From a virus: a stretch of 23,600 nt of DNA. The stretch lies in IMG/VR virus record IMGVR_UViG_3300002180_000063, positions 1 to 23,600 of that record, one strand, 5' to 3'. The stretch's first letter is position 1. The number at the start of each line of letters is the position of its first letter. The notes under the pieces were generated by a model. The model was not told where the DNA came from. It made no database searches and was given only the letters and a program-made list of their open reading frames with translations. Shown piece after piece: positions 1 to 5,823 of the stretch. The position numbers and the translations under genes are program-made.

Positions 1-18
1 ATAAAAGAGGGTTTAGCA

Positions 19-324
19 ATGATAAAGGAACATAGATCGAAAATTCAATACTCATCTAGCAGATTAAGAAGGGCTAGATTGCTTTATTTTAACATAATTA
101 CGCCTAAAATACCGGAAGGAATAGAAGGTGTAAGGCTAGTTAATGAAATATCAGTGAAGCTACAAGAGCGCGGCTTATACTCAATGAAGACTAACAATAC
201 AGACATATGCTTTAGTATCTATAGACACATGTATAAACGCACATCAAATAAATATGATAGCTGGTATTCGTGGCTTGCTGAACATGGCTATGGGCATCAT
301 CCGTGGTTTAGAAAAGCAGCTTAA
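19..324 (+). CDS. Hypothetical phage protein, 101 aa
   Basis: I do not recognise this family. The predicted protein is basic in its first third (KEHRSKIQ, RLRRARLLYF) and ends in an aromatic, histidine-rich segment (YDSWYSWLAEHGYGHHPWF). It has no signal peptide or membrane span. The start at 19 follows a purine-rich AGAGGG about 8 bases upstream. The stop is 29 bases before the next gene's start, so both are probably co-transcribed. Size, basic character and position next to a homing-type endonuclease fit a small accessory phage gene. Confidence is for a real coding region, not for any function. Confidence 0.6.
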   Translation: MIKEHRSKIQYSSSRLRRARLLYFNIITPKIPEGIEGVRLVNEISVKLQERGLYSMKTNNTDICFSIYRHMYKRTSNKYDSWYSWLAEHGYGHHPWFRKAA

Positions 325-353
325 TTTTAACACAATAGAGAGAAAGCCAAACA

Positions 354-1067
354 ATGATAAATTATAAAGTTCCTAGAGACATTAGAGTTAATACGATACA
401 TAAATCTAATAACTGGGGCGATTTCATAATCACGTGTTATGTAAATGCTCTCAAAGTTGGTATTTATTTTATAGGATCAAAGAATGAATATTTTGTTGCA
501 TCTGCTCACATTAGAACTGGCAAAGTTTCTGATTCAGAAATAGCTAATAAGCATAAATCTACAAAATTGACACAGGATAGGATAATAAATTTACTTGATT
601 ACGATCAATTTACTGGTGAATTTACATGGAAAATACAAAGAAGGCATTTAAAAATAGGCGATAAAGCCGGGCATTTGCGATCAGATGGCTATATTTATAT
701 TAAAGTTGATGGAAAAACATACCTTGCTCATAGATTGGCTTGGCTTTATATGGCAGGAGAATGGCCTTCCGATGAAATTGATCACATAAACCATAGAAAG
801 AATGATAACCGGATTACAAACATTAGAGTCGTTACTCATGTTGAAAATAGCAAGAATAAGTCATTATCTATAAATAACACTAGTGGATGCATTGGAGTTT
901 GCTTCGACAAAGCAAGAAATAAATGGCGTTCAAACATTCGTGCAAATGGTAAGGCAATGCCTCTTGGAGATTTCACTGATAAAAATGACGCTGTTATAGC
1001 TAGAAAAATGGCTGAAATAAAATACGGATTTCATGAAAATCATGGCTCTAACTCAACCACCCTATAG
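354..1067 (+). CDS. HNH endonuclease with C-terminal AP2-type DNA-binding domain
   Basis: 237 aa. Residues about 75-170 carry an HNH_3-type nuclease core: YLAHRLAWLYMAGEWP, then DEIDHINHRKNDNRITNIR, the usual order of conserved His, Asp-His and Asn residues in phage free-standing homing endonucleases. Residues about 174-230 (NNTSGCIGVCFDKARNKWRS...) match the AP2-like DNA-binding repeat that often follows this core. Residues 1-65 form an extra beta-rich segment (GDFIITCYVNALKVGIYF... HIRTGKVSD) resembling a small module seen at the front of other phage proteins. Such enzymes cut intron- or gene-less alleles and spread themselves. The gene sits between an unknown gene and a leftward gene and does not visibly split a host gene. 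A purine-rich AGAGAGAAAG precedes the ATG. Confidence 0.88.
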   Translation: MINYKVPRDIRVNTIHKSNNWGDFIITCYVNALKVGIYFIGSKNEYFVASAHIRTGKVSDSEIANKHKSTKLTQDRIINLLDYDQFTGEFTWKIQRRHLKIGDKAGHLRSDGYIYIKVDGKTYLAHRLAWLYMAGEWPSDEIDHINHRKNDNRITNIRVVTHVENSKNKSLSINNTSGCIGVCFDKARNKWRSNIRANGKAMPLGDFTDKNDAVIARKMAEIKYGFHENHGSNSTTL

Positions 1068-1090
1068 GAGGGAGAAAAAGAAGTTTAGCA

Positions 1091-1125
1091 AATAAAAACG
1101 CCTTGAACATTTACGGACAAGGCGT
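1091..1125 (-). terminator. Rho-independent terminator for the leftward gp49_66-family gene
   Basis: A perfect 8-bp stem, ACGCCTTG (1098-1105) with CAAGGCGT (1118-1125), encloses a 12-nt loop. Read on the minus strand it is followed by TTTTATTT (1091-1098 side), the usual uridine tract. It lies 14 bases beyond the stop of the minus-strand gene ending at 1139. On the plus strand the tract after the stem is weaker (ATAAATT), so termination of the HNH gene transcript is possible but less certain. Confidence 0.75.
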
Positions 1126-1138
1126 ATAAATTACAACT

Positions 1139-1450
1139 TTATTTGCTATCAATATACAGGCTTTGCTTAAGTAGATAACCTTCAAGTGCCCATATTTTAT
1201 TCTTTGCATGGTCTCTTGCTATTTTTCTACCTAGCTCTGCATTGAAGTTTTCAGGACTGGCGCAAGCAGATTCACCAACGACAGTAAACCCGTTTTGCAA
1301 TGTTAAAACGCATACTGTTAGCTGGCTTCCTTCGAATAGATGGAATTGCTCTGAGCTGATAACCTCTTCAAGCCTGGCTGGTGTTACACGAGGTGCTGTT
1401 AAGCCTTTTTTGATTATTTCTTCTTCTACGCTATCTAATTTAGATGACAT
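1139..1450 (-). CDS. Phage gp49 / Sf6 gp66-family protein
   Basis: 103 aa. From about residue 22 the sequence follows the Phage_gp49_66 family closely: VTPARLEEVISSEQFH, then LTVCVLTLQNGFTVVGESAC, SPENFNAELGRKIARDHA and KIWALEGYLL. The family is widespread in temperate and lytic phages of gammaproteobacteria; its molecular role is not established to my knowledge. This is the only leftward gene in the early half, has its own terminator (1091-1125) and is divergent from the operon that starts at 1669, so it is probably a separately controlled unit. The ATG at 1450 is preceded on the minus strand by CGGAGA at a suitable distance. Confidence 0.9.
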   Translation of the reverse strand: MSSKLDSVEEEIIKKGLTAPRVTPARLEEVISSEQFHLFEGSQLTVCVLTLQNGFTVVGESACASPENFNAELGRKIARDHAKNKIWALEGYLLKQSLYIDSK

Positions 1451-1545
1451 GATTTTCTCCGATTGTTTATTTAGATTAATGCTTAGGATTAGACTTAATT
1501 ATACACCAAACGCAAAAAAACCTCAATTAAGAGGCTTAATTACAC

Positions 1546-1575
1546 TTGCCAGAGAGGGGTGGCAGGTATTATACT
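1546..1575 (+). promoter_or_regulatory. Predicted sigma-70 promoter of the early operon with operator-like inverted repeat
   Basis: TTGCCA (1546-1551, one mismatch to TTGACA) and TATACT (1570-1575, one mismatch to TATAAT) are separated by 18 nt. An inverted repeat TGCCA (1547-1551) / TGGCA (1560-1564) covers the -35 element and the spacer, a position where a repressor would block polymerase. The promoter faces the replication operon beginning at 1669, leaving a leader of about 85 nt. This is the only good promoter seen in the 218-nt gap between the divergent genes; the leftward promoter was not clearly identified. Confidence 0.5.
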
Positions 1576-1597
1576 AGTCAACGCGAACTGACAAAGT

Positions 1598-1653
1598 ACG
1601 GTGGAATATATTATATCTTAGTATATTAAACACCGTCAATACAAATCTGTATT
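1598..1653 (+). promoter_or_regulatory. Two consecutive inverted repeats in the 5' leader of the early operon
   Basis: The first is a long imperfect hairpin: ACGGTG (1598-1603) pairs with CACCGT (1631-1636), and inside it AATATA (1605-1610) pairs with TATATT (1622-1627). The second is a perfect palindrome, AATACA (1638-1643), AATC, TGTATT (1648-1653). A ribosome-binding sequence AAAGGCGG follows directly (about 1657-1664), then ATG at 1669. They could act as RNA structure, antitermination site or operators; nothing in the sequence decides between these. Confidence 0.45.
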
Positions 1654-1668
1654 AACAAAGGCGGTAAT

Positions 1669-1884
1669 ATGAACAGAGAAAAATTCAATAAATTATTAGT
1701 TAAATCTTATCTAATACTAAAAGATACTGTGAGCCCTATTAAAGACTGTGATTGCCATAATAAAGACAATCCACTGGTATGCGCTCACTACTCAACTAAT
1801 TATCGCTGTAAGTTCAATTTAGGCCAGTTCACGGTAGGAAAAACGATATATATTAACTGCGTTAAAAGGCTTCCAAGTGAATAA
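1669..1884 (+). CDS. Small cysteine-rich hypothetical protein, first gene of the early operon
   Basis: 71 aa, not recognised. The middle is rich in cysteine and histidine: DCDCHNKDNPLVCAHY followed by C at NYRC, a spacing compatible with metal binding but not a standard zinc finger. The start is supported by AAAGGCGG five bases upstream. Its last 8 bases overlap the GTG start of the replication gene that follows, suggesting translational coupling. Being the first gene behind the predicted early promoter, it may be regulatory, but this is inference from position only. Confidence 0.65.
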   Translation: MNREKFNKLLVKSYLILKDTVSPIKDCDCHNKDNPLVCAHYSTNYRCKFNLGQFTVGKTIYINCVKRLPSE

Positions 1885-2476
1885 TAAAAACTCGTTTATC
1901 CTGTATTTAGACCAGCAAGATTTATTTAATAGATTGCCTGATGAAGTAGCTGGAAAGCTTATTAAGCACATATTCAGTTATGTTAATTGCGAGAATCCAG
2001 AATCAAATGACATGCTGATAGACATTGCATTTTCATCTATAAAACAATCACTTAAGCGAGACCTTAAGAAGTGGGAATCACAAAGAAAGCAACGTAGTGA
2101 AGCTGGTAAAAAGAGCGCCTTATCAAGAGCCAACGAAAAGCAACGAGCGTTAACGAGCGTTGATTCTCGTTCAACGAAATCAACTGTAAGTGTTAGTGGT
2201 AGTGTTAATGTCAGTGTAAGTGAGAAGAATAAAAAGAATACCTGCAAAACATCTATTCCTGATGGATTTGATATTTCAGATAGAGTTAAGCAATGGGCTA
2301 TAAAAAATAATCATTCTAATCTTAATGCTCATCTTGAATCTTTTAAATTAAGCTGTGAATCTAAAAACTATAAATACGTTAATTGGGATTCAGCATTTAT
2401 GAAAGCCATTAGGGATAATTGGGCAGGTATAAATAACAAAGAAAATAATCAGCAATGGGAGCTTGGCACACGATGA
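1877..2476 (+). CDS. Replication protein, probable helicase loader / O-like (DUF6291-type N-terminus)
   Basis: 199 aa with a GTG start overlapping the previous stop. The N-terminus (SFILYLDQQDLFNRLPDEVAG, then KLIKHIFSYVN) matches the DUF6291-type domain common in phage replication proteins. A Ser/Thr/Lys-rich linker follows (residues about 70-120). The C-terminus (HLESFKLSCESKNYKYVNWD, then SAFMKAIRDNW) has the pattern found at the end of phage initiator and helicase-loader proteins. Its stop overlaps the start of the DnaB-type helicase (ATGA), the usual pairing of loader and helicase. The likely role is to recruit the helicase to the phage origin; direct origin binding is not evident. An O-like initiator role is the main alternative. 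Confidence 0.72.
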   Translation: MNNKNSFILYLDQQDLFNRLPDEVAGKLIKHIFSYVNCENPESNDMLIDIAFSSIKQSLKRDLKKWESQRKQRSEAGKKSALSRANEKQRALTSVDSRSTKSTVSVSGSVNVSVSEKNKKNTCKTSIPDGFDISDRVKQWAIKNNHSNLNAHLESFKLSCESKNYKYVNWDSAFMKAIRDNWAGINNKENNQQWELGTR

Positions 2477-3747
2477 AAGCTAATTATGAGCAAACTGTAA
2501 TAGGCACGATATTAAAAAATCCTAGTGAATTAGAAAGTATTGATTTACTAGCTGATGACTTTGAAATCGAATCTCTTAAATTAATATATCAGCAAATTCT
2601 TGATATGTACGTCGATAACAAGGTTATTGATATATTCACCGTTTCAACTGAATTAGAAAAAACATCACCTGGAAATCCTTGGCTAGCTTTAGTTGGTCAA
2701 GCTCAAGTTGATGCAATGAGCGCAAGAAGTCTAATATCTCATGCGAACCACGTTAAGCGAGAGAGCAAAAACCGTAAAGCTAAACTGATATGCAGCGAAT
2801 TATTAGATCGAATTGATAGCAATGATGAATTACTTGATGAAGCCGTAAAAGAGCTTATGGAGCTAAATCAAGTTAATTCAAAGCATGAGCACACCATCAA
2901 AGAGACTCTAAGCCATGCTGTAACGATCATAGAGGCCTCTTGTGAGAACGAAGGCATAACAGGCATACCAACAGGCATCAAACAACTAGATGATGTCTTA
3001 GGCGGCTTCCATGAGTCTGATTTGTATGTAGTAGGGGCGCGTCCTGCAATGGGTAAAACAGCTTTCTTATTGAATTTGGCAAATGCACACAATGAATCGT
3101 CAGGATTAATCAGTGCTGAACAACCAGCAGAGCAGATAGGATTAAGGCTTATTGCGATAAATGGGAAAATAAACGCTCAAAATATGCGCAACGGAACTAT
3201 GGATGATTTCGAGTTTGCAAAATTAACTAGCTCAATGAGCAGATTACAAGATAAGAATATCTGGATAAATGATAAATCAGGGATAAATATTATTGAAATA
3301 ATCAGACAAGCAAGAAAATGGAAACACCAACACGATATTAAGATTATTTATATTGATTATATTCAGCGCATTAAATGGACTGACCAGAGAATCGCTAAAT
3401 GGGAGCAGGTCGGAAACGTGGTAGGCGCACTTAAAGAGCTTGCAAGGGACTTAAATATACCAATAGTGGCATTGGCTCAAGTCAACAGAGATGTCGAGAA
3501 ACTAGCGGATAAACGGCCCAGTATGGGGCATCTAGCGAACAGTTCAGAGATAGAGAAAGAAGCTGATGTGATCATGACGCTATATCGTGATGAAGTTTAT
3601 AACCCAGATACTGATGACAAGGGAATAATGGAGGTTAACGTATGCAAAAACAGACACGGCCAAATAGGTAATGTCAGAACATTATGGTTACAACAGTTCA
3701 TGAAGATAGAAGATTACGATAATAGGGCCTACGCACCACAACATTAA
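2473..3747 (+). CDS. Replicative DnaB-type DNA helicase
   Basis: 424 aa from the ATG at 2473, chosen because it overlaps the preceding stop as ATGA and gives the normal DnaB beginning (MKANYEQTVIGTIL); an in-frame ATG at 2455 is less likely. Residues 1-130 resemble the DnaB N-terminal domain. The RecA-like motor follows: Walker A GARPAMGKT (188-196), the conserved glutamate region SAEQPAEQIGLR (about 214-225), Walker B IIYIDYIQRI, and RPSMGHLANSSEIEKEAD with LYRDEVYNPD near the C-terminus. It would form the hexamer that unwinds the fork during phage replication. It is slightly shorter than host DnaB (about 470 aa), as is common in phages. Confidence 0.95.
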   Translation: MKANYEQTVIGTILKNPSELESIDLLADDFEIESLKLIYQQILDMYVDNKVIDIFTVSTELEKTSPGNPWLALVGQAQVDAMSARSLISHANHVKRESKNRKAKLICSELLDRIDSNDELLDEAVKELMELNQVNSKHEHTIKETLSHAVTIIEASCENEGITGIPTGIKQLDDVLGGFHESDLYVVGARPAMGKTAFLLNLANAHNESSGLISAEQPAEQIGLRLIAINGKINAQNMRNGTMDDFEFAKLTSSMSRLQDKNIWINDKSGINIIEIIRQARKWKHQHDIKIIYIDYIQRIKWTDQRIAKWEQVGNVVGALKELARDLNIPIVALAQVNRDVEKLADKRPSMGHLANSSEIEKEADVIMTLYRDEVYNPDTDDKGIMEVNVCKNRHGQIGNVRTLWLQQFMKIEDYDNRAYAPQH

Positions 3748-3783
3748 CGGCATATGCCAGAACAGTTTAAATAGAGGTGAGAT

Positions 3784-3939
3784 ATGAATAATGAAATATT
3801 ATGGGAGCGCATGTTTAAGTGTATTTCATGCGGGAATATTCACAGGGTTAAATCTATAAGACGACAATTAGATAAAGAACAACAAGTAAGAGAAAGAAAA
3901 TGCGCTGAGTCAATTATTAAAGCTAGAGAGGATAAATAA
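3784..3939 (+). CDS. Small hypothetical protein with a CxxC motif, 51 aa
   Basis: ATG at 3784 follows AGAGGTGA with a 3-base spacer, the same ribosome-binding layout used by other genes in this operon. The protein begins MNNEILWERMFKCISCGNIH and then becomes strongly basic and charged (RRQLDKEQQVRERK). One CxxC pair and a later cysteine suggest half of a zinc ribbon. Function is unknown. It lies between the helicase and the methyltransferase genes. Confidence 0.6.
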   Translation: MNNEILWERMFKCISCGNIHRVKSIRRQLDKEQQVRERKCAESIIKAREDK

Positions 3940-3940
3940 C

Positions 3941-3985
3941 ATGCAATCACAATCAATGATGATAGATGGAATGGGGGAATTATGA
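3941..3985 (+). CDS. Possible 14-aa leader peptide coupled to the methyltransferase gene
   Basis: A short frame from ATG 3941 encodes MQSQSMMIDGMGEL and stops with TGA overlapping the methyltransferase start (ATGA at 3982-3985). The preceding region (AGAGAGGATAAATAAC) offers a plausible ribosome-binding site. Its last codons (GGAATGGGGGAATT) also contain the Shine-Dalgarno-like GGGGGA for the methyltransferase. It may simply be chance; no similarity is claimed. Confidence 0.3.
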   Translation: MQSQSMMIDGMGEL

Positions 3986-4626
3986 AGGGTTTAAATCTAT
4001 ATGGAGGACTTGGTGGGAATAGGAAACTATGGGAAGGGATTGAGGTTACAACAGTTGAAAATGAACAAAAAATAGCAGATGTATATAAACGACTACATCC
4101 TAATGACCAGGTAATAGTCGATGATGCTCATCAGTATTTACTAGATCATTATACTGAGTTCGATTTTATATGGAGCTCTCCACCATGCCAGACGCATAGT
4201 AAGATGAATAAGGCAACAAGGCATAAACTTAATCGTTATCCAGATATGACGCTGTATCAAGAGATATTATTTTTACAGCATTTTTTCAAAGGGAAGTGGG
4301 TTGTTGAAAACGTAGCCCCATATTACGAGCCGTTAATAGAAGCAAAGAAAGTTGGAAGGCACTTATTCTGGACAAACTTTGACTTTGAAGCCAATGATGT
4401 TGATAGACCACCTGGCTTTATAAATATGGCTAATTTAGCTGGTAAAAAATCCTTAATGGATTGGCTTGATATTCACTACGAAGAAAATATTTATTATGGT
4501 AGAAATCATTGTCCGGCTCAGATATTGAGAAATTGCGTACACCCTAAACTGGGGTTGCAGATATTTAATGAGGCAAATAATAACTCTACTGATGATAACC
4601 AGTTAGATATGTTTGATAATGGATAA
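3982..4626 (+). CDS. DNA (cytosine-5) methyltransferase, small phage type
   Basis: 214 aa. Motif I for S-adenosylmethionine binding is LNLYGGLGGNRKLW (residues 4-17). Motif IV is WSSPPCQTHSKM with catalytic Cys69, and the ENV motif is VVENVAPYY (109-111). A C-terminal NCVHPKLGLQIF resembles the late conserved motifs. The target-recognition region is short compared with host enzymes (usually above 300 aa), as in compact phage forms. No restriction endonuclease is adjacent, so it is an orphan enzyme, probably modifying phage DNA against host restriction or for regulation. It starts within an ATGA overlap and its stop overlaps the next gene. Confidence 0.9.
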   Translation: MKGLNLYGGLGGNRKLWEGIEVTTVENEQKIADVYKRLHPNDQVIVDDAHQYLLDHYTEFDFIWSSPPCQTHSKMNKATRHKLNRYPDMTLYQEILFLQHFFKGKWVVENVAPYYEPLIEAKKVGRHLFWTNFDFEANDVDRPPGFINMANLAGKKSLMDWLDIHYEENIYYGRNHCPAQILRNCVHPKLGLQIFNEANNNSTDDNQLDMFDNG

Positions 4627-4771
4627 ACCAATTTACACGATAGAGCCAGTTAAAGGCGGTTACCAGGTAGTTCGCGAAGATGGCTCGATCGTAAACGAGG
4701 CAACATTCGATAAGCTTTGGAAAGCAGAAATTAAATTAAAAACGCTTATTGCTTTTGGATATTGTAGATAA
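4619..4771 (+). CDS. Small hypothetical protein, 50 aa
   Basis: ATG at 4619 lies 8 bases inside the methyltransferase gene, in a different frame. The product (MDKPIYTIEPVKGGYQVVRE... ends KTLIAFGYCR) has a compact beta-type first half (IYTIEPVKGGYQVVREDGS) and a helical second half (FDKLWKAEIKLKTLI). Not recognised beyond that. A predicted promoter starts 4 bases after its stop, so it is probably the last gene of the first early transcription segment. Confidence 0.6.
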   Translation: MDKPIYTIEPVKGGYQVVREDGSIVNEATFDKLWKAEIKLKTLIAFGYCR

Positions 4772-4774
4772 CAC

Positions 4775-4803
4775 TTGACTAATTGCGTATATCGCATTAA
4801 GAT
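4775..4803 (+). promoter_or_regulatory. Predicted sigma-70 promoter, apparently leaderless, for the HTH gene
   Basis: TTGACT (4775-4780, one mismatch) and TAAGAT (4798-4803, two mismatches) with an exact 17-nt spacer. The spacer contains an inverted repeat TGCG-TATAT-CGCA (4784-4796), a possible operator. Transcription would be expected to begin about 7 nt after the -10 element, that is at or beside the A of the ATG at 4810, and no Shine-Dalgarno sequence is visible before that ATG. Confidence 0.5.
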
Positions 4804-4809
4804 AAGCAC

Positions 4810-4998
4810 ATGAATAACAAACAAACAGCAGGCAAGTCCTGCAAGAAAGCGGGTCTTAGTGGAATTATTGAACTAAGCAAGTTAAGCGGTAAACCGCAAA
4901 GAACGCTCTATGATTTATTTAATAATAATCGCTTAGAGTTTAATTTGCTGGTTTATGGTGCTGTGCTTAAACGAGCTTATGAGGCGTTAAACGAATGA
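4810..4998 (+). CDS. Small helix-turn-helix protein, probable phage regulator
   Basis: 62 aa. The centre, SGIIELSKLSGKPQRTLYDL, reads as a helix-turn-helix (helix, turn at SGK, recognition helix QRTLYDLF), followed by NNNRLEFNLLVYGAVL. Small proteins of this kind are common in phage early regions and presumably bind DNA. It has its own predicted promoter with an operator-like repeat, consistent with autoregulation. There is no ribosome-binding site at the ATG, unlike its neighbours. Its stop overlaps the NinB-like gene (ATGA), so the promoter could also drive the recombination genes. Which DNA it binds cannot be seen. Confidence 0.68.
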   Translation: MNNKQTAGKSCKKAGLSGIIELSKLSGKPQRTLYDLFNNNRLEFNLLVYGAVLKRAYEALNE

Positions 4999-5411
4999 AG
5001 CATCTTTACTATGTTCATCCATCGACACTATATGGCGACATGAGAAATCTAGGCACTGCAATTCGTGAAGAAAGTAAAATACTTGGCAAGCCTATTCAGG
5101 TCATGTTTGAGAAGGCCAAGCAGAAAAAGACACTACCACAAAATAGCTACTTTCATTTACTGGCTAACATGGTGTGCAAGGAAACTGGAGAAGACATAGA
5201 AGACTTCAAATACCGGCTTAAATTACAGATAGGGTACTACGTAGAGGTAATGGTAGAGAACGTGGCTGAGAAGCGCCCTAAATCGCTAAGTAAGGCATCT
5301 TTAGAGGACTTAATACTGTTTATTGATGCTGTGATGACGGTGTGTGATTTGTTAGAGATTAAGTTTATGCTTCCTGATGAGTATTATCGGAAGATTGGCG
5401 CAAAACAATAG
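4995..5411 (+). CDS. NinB-like recombination protein (lambda Orf family), tentative
   Basis: 138 aa. The segment KKTLPQNSYFHLLANMVCKE resembles the conserved R-x-x-x-QN-x-x-x-H/W-x-L block of NinB/Orf proteins, and the C-terminus (KSLSKASLEDLILFIDAVM) matches their SxxSxxEFxxLIxxV-type helix. Length fits the family (about 140 aa). Lambda Orf binds single-strand DNA and SSB and assists Red recombination in place of RecFOR. The presence of NinG 1.3 kb downstream supports a nin-like recombination set. Start by ATGA overlap with the HTH gene. The match is by pattern only, so the assignment is moderate. Confidence 0.6.
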   Translation: MKHLYYVHPSTLYGDMRNLGTAIREESKILGKPIQVMFEKAKQKKTLPQNSYFHLLANMVCKETGEDIEDFKYRLKLQIGYYVEVMVENVAEKRPKSLSKASLEDLILFIDAVMTVCDLLEIKFMLPDEYYRKIGAKQ

Positions 5412-5430
5412 AGTTATAAGGGTGTAGGTT

Positions 5431-5619
5431 ATGAGAAAGTTTATCAAAGAATTAACGTGTACAAGATGCCATGATGTAAAAGAAACTTTTTCTGAAATTG
5501 TTTACAGTCAAGGCGATAGAGTTTGTCTTGATTGTAAAAAAGAAACTCAGGCAGATGATAATAGAGCTTTTGATAGAGATATGGCTCTAAGGGCCTTTAA
5601 CCCCAACTCACAAGACTAG
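5431..5619 (+). CDS. Small zinc-ribbon protein, 62 aa
   Basis: Two CxxC pairs, CTRC near residue 10 and CLDC near residue 32, separated by a beta-type segment (ETFSEIVYSQGDRV), form a typical zinc ribbon. The tail is acidic and helical (ADDNRAFDRDMALRAF). GGGTGTAGG precedes the ATG. The role is unknown; small zinc-ribbon proteins of this sort often act as adaptors or nucleic-acid binders. It is followed directly by the tRNA locus. Confidence 0.7.
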   Translation: MRKFIKELTCTRCHDVKETFSEIVYSQGDRVCLDCKKETQADDNRAFDRDMALRAFNPNSQD

Positions 5620-5638
5620 ATACTGATTTAAAGAATAA

Positions 5639-5800
5639 GCGGTCGTGGTGGAATAGGTAGACATATTTTTATGGATATTCTAGTAACAAAAACGTGGTGC
5701 GATATAGCTGGCAGAAAATCGAACTTACCAGCTACTAGATTAAGTAAAAAGAGCGCATCAGATCAATGCGTTGCAGGTTCGATCCCTGCCGGCCGCACCA
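5639..5800 (+). tRNA. tRNA-Leu(UAA) interrupted in the anticodon loop by about 68 nt
   Basis: Both halves of a class II tRNA are present. Acceptor GCGGTCG (5639-5645) pairs with CGGCCGC (5790-5796), all seven pairs with one G-U, then discriminator A and encoded CCA. D-arm GTG-GAATAGGTAGA-CAT (5648-5664) is typical of tRNA-Leu. Anticodon stem TTTTT (5666-5670) pairs with AAAAA (5746-5750). The long variable arm is CGCAT/ATGCG (5754-5758/5766-5770). T-arm is GCAGG-TTCGATC-CCTGC (5773-5789). The 3' half carries the whole loop ATTAAGT, anticodon TAA. Between the halves lie about 68 extra nt; the dinucleotide AT on both sides leaves the exact borders uncertain (5671-5738, 5672-5739 or 5673-5740). 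The insert folds: TCTAGTA (5679-5685) with TACTAGA (5733-5739), and GCTGG (5707-5711) with CCAGC (5728-5732). Without it the tRNA would be 94 nt. Whether the insert is removed, or the gene is dead, cannot be told from sequence. Confidence 0.8.
5671..5740 (+). other. Structured insert (intron-like) in the tRNA-Leu anticodon loop
   Basis: The insert is far below the size of known group I introns (about 200 nt or more) and its 5' border does not fit the U34/A35 site used by cyanobacterial tRNA-Leu(UAA) introns, because the base after AT is G. Two nested helices (7 bp at the base, 5 bp inside) place the borders next to each other beside the anticodon stem, as in a protein-spliced tRNA intron. No tRNA-splicing endonuclease gene is visible in the window. 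Confidence 0.5.
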
Positions 5801-5823
5801 TATTACTGATTAAAGGTGAAGAT

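Larger units (their letters stand above)
5621..5815. repeat. Imperfect 12-13 bp direct repeats flanking the tRNA locus
   Basis: TACTGATTTAAAG (5621-5633) and TACTGATTAAAG (5804-5815) differ by a single T and bracket the interrupted tRNA almost exactly. This could be a footprint of insertion of the roughly 170-bp tRNA segment, a repeat used for its acquisition or loss by recombination, or chance in AT-rich DNA. Confidence 0.5.

Noticed and set aside
1514-1534. Possible leftward terminator CCTC-aattaa-GAGG followed by seven T on the minus strand
   Set aside because: The stem is only 4 bp and no leftward gene lies upstream of it.
1242-1577. Plus-strand frame over the gp49_66-family gene
   Set aside because: It is antisense to a well-recognised family, lacks a ribosome-binding site and covers the promoter region.
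2455-2472. ATG 2455 as start of the helicase
   Set aside because: It adds MGAWHT, unlike DnaB N-termini, and the ATGA junction at 2473 fits the operon pattern.
3749-3758. Perfect palindrome GGCATATGCC just after the helicase stop
   Set aside because: Only 10 bp and with no T-run or promoter beside it; too short to call an operator or terminator.
5671-5740. Group I intron in the tRNA
   Set aside because: Too short to hold the conserved P3-P8 core, and no guanosine-binding helix is visible; exon 1 does not end in U34.
5639-5800. Two separate overlapping tRNAs instead of one interrupted tRNA
   Set aside because: The 5' half has no matching T-arm or acceptor partner before 5740 and the 3' half has no matching acceptor or D-arm after 5670, whereas the two halves match each other throughout.
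5671-5823. In-frame upstream extension of the ASCH gene starting at ATG 5671
   Set aside because: It would run through the tRNA insert, variable arm and T-arm; a good ribosome-binding site (AAAGGTGA) and ATG exist at 5812-5826, and the family begins there.
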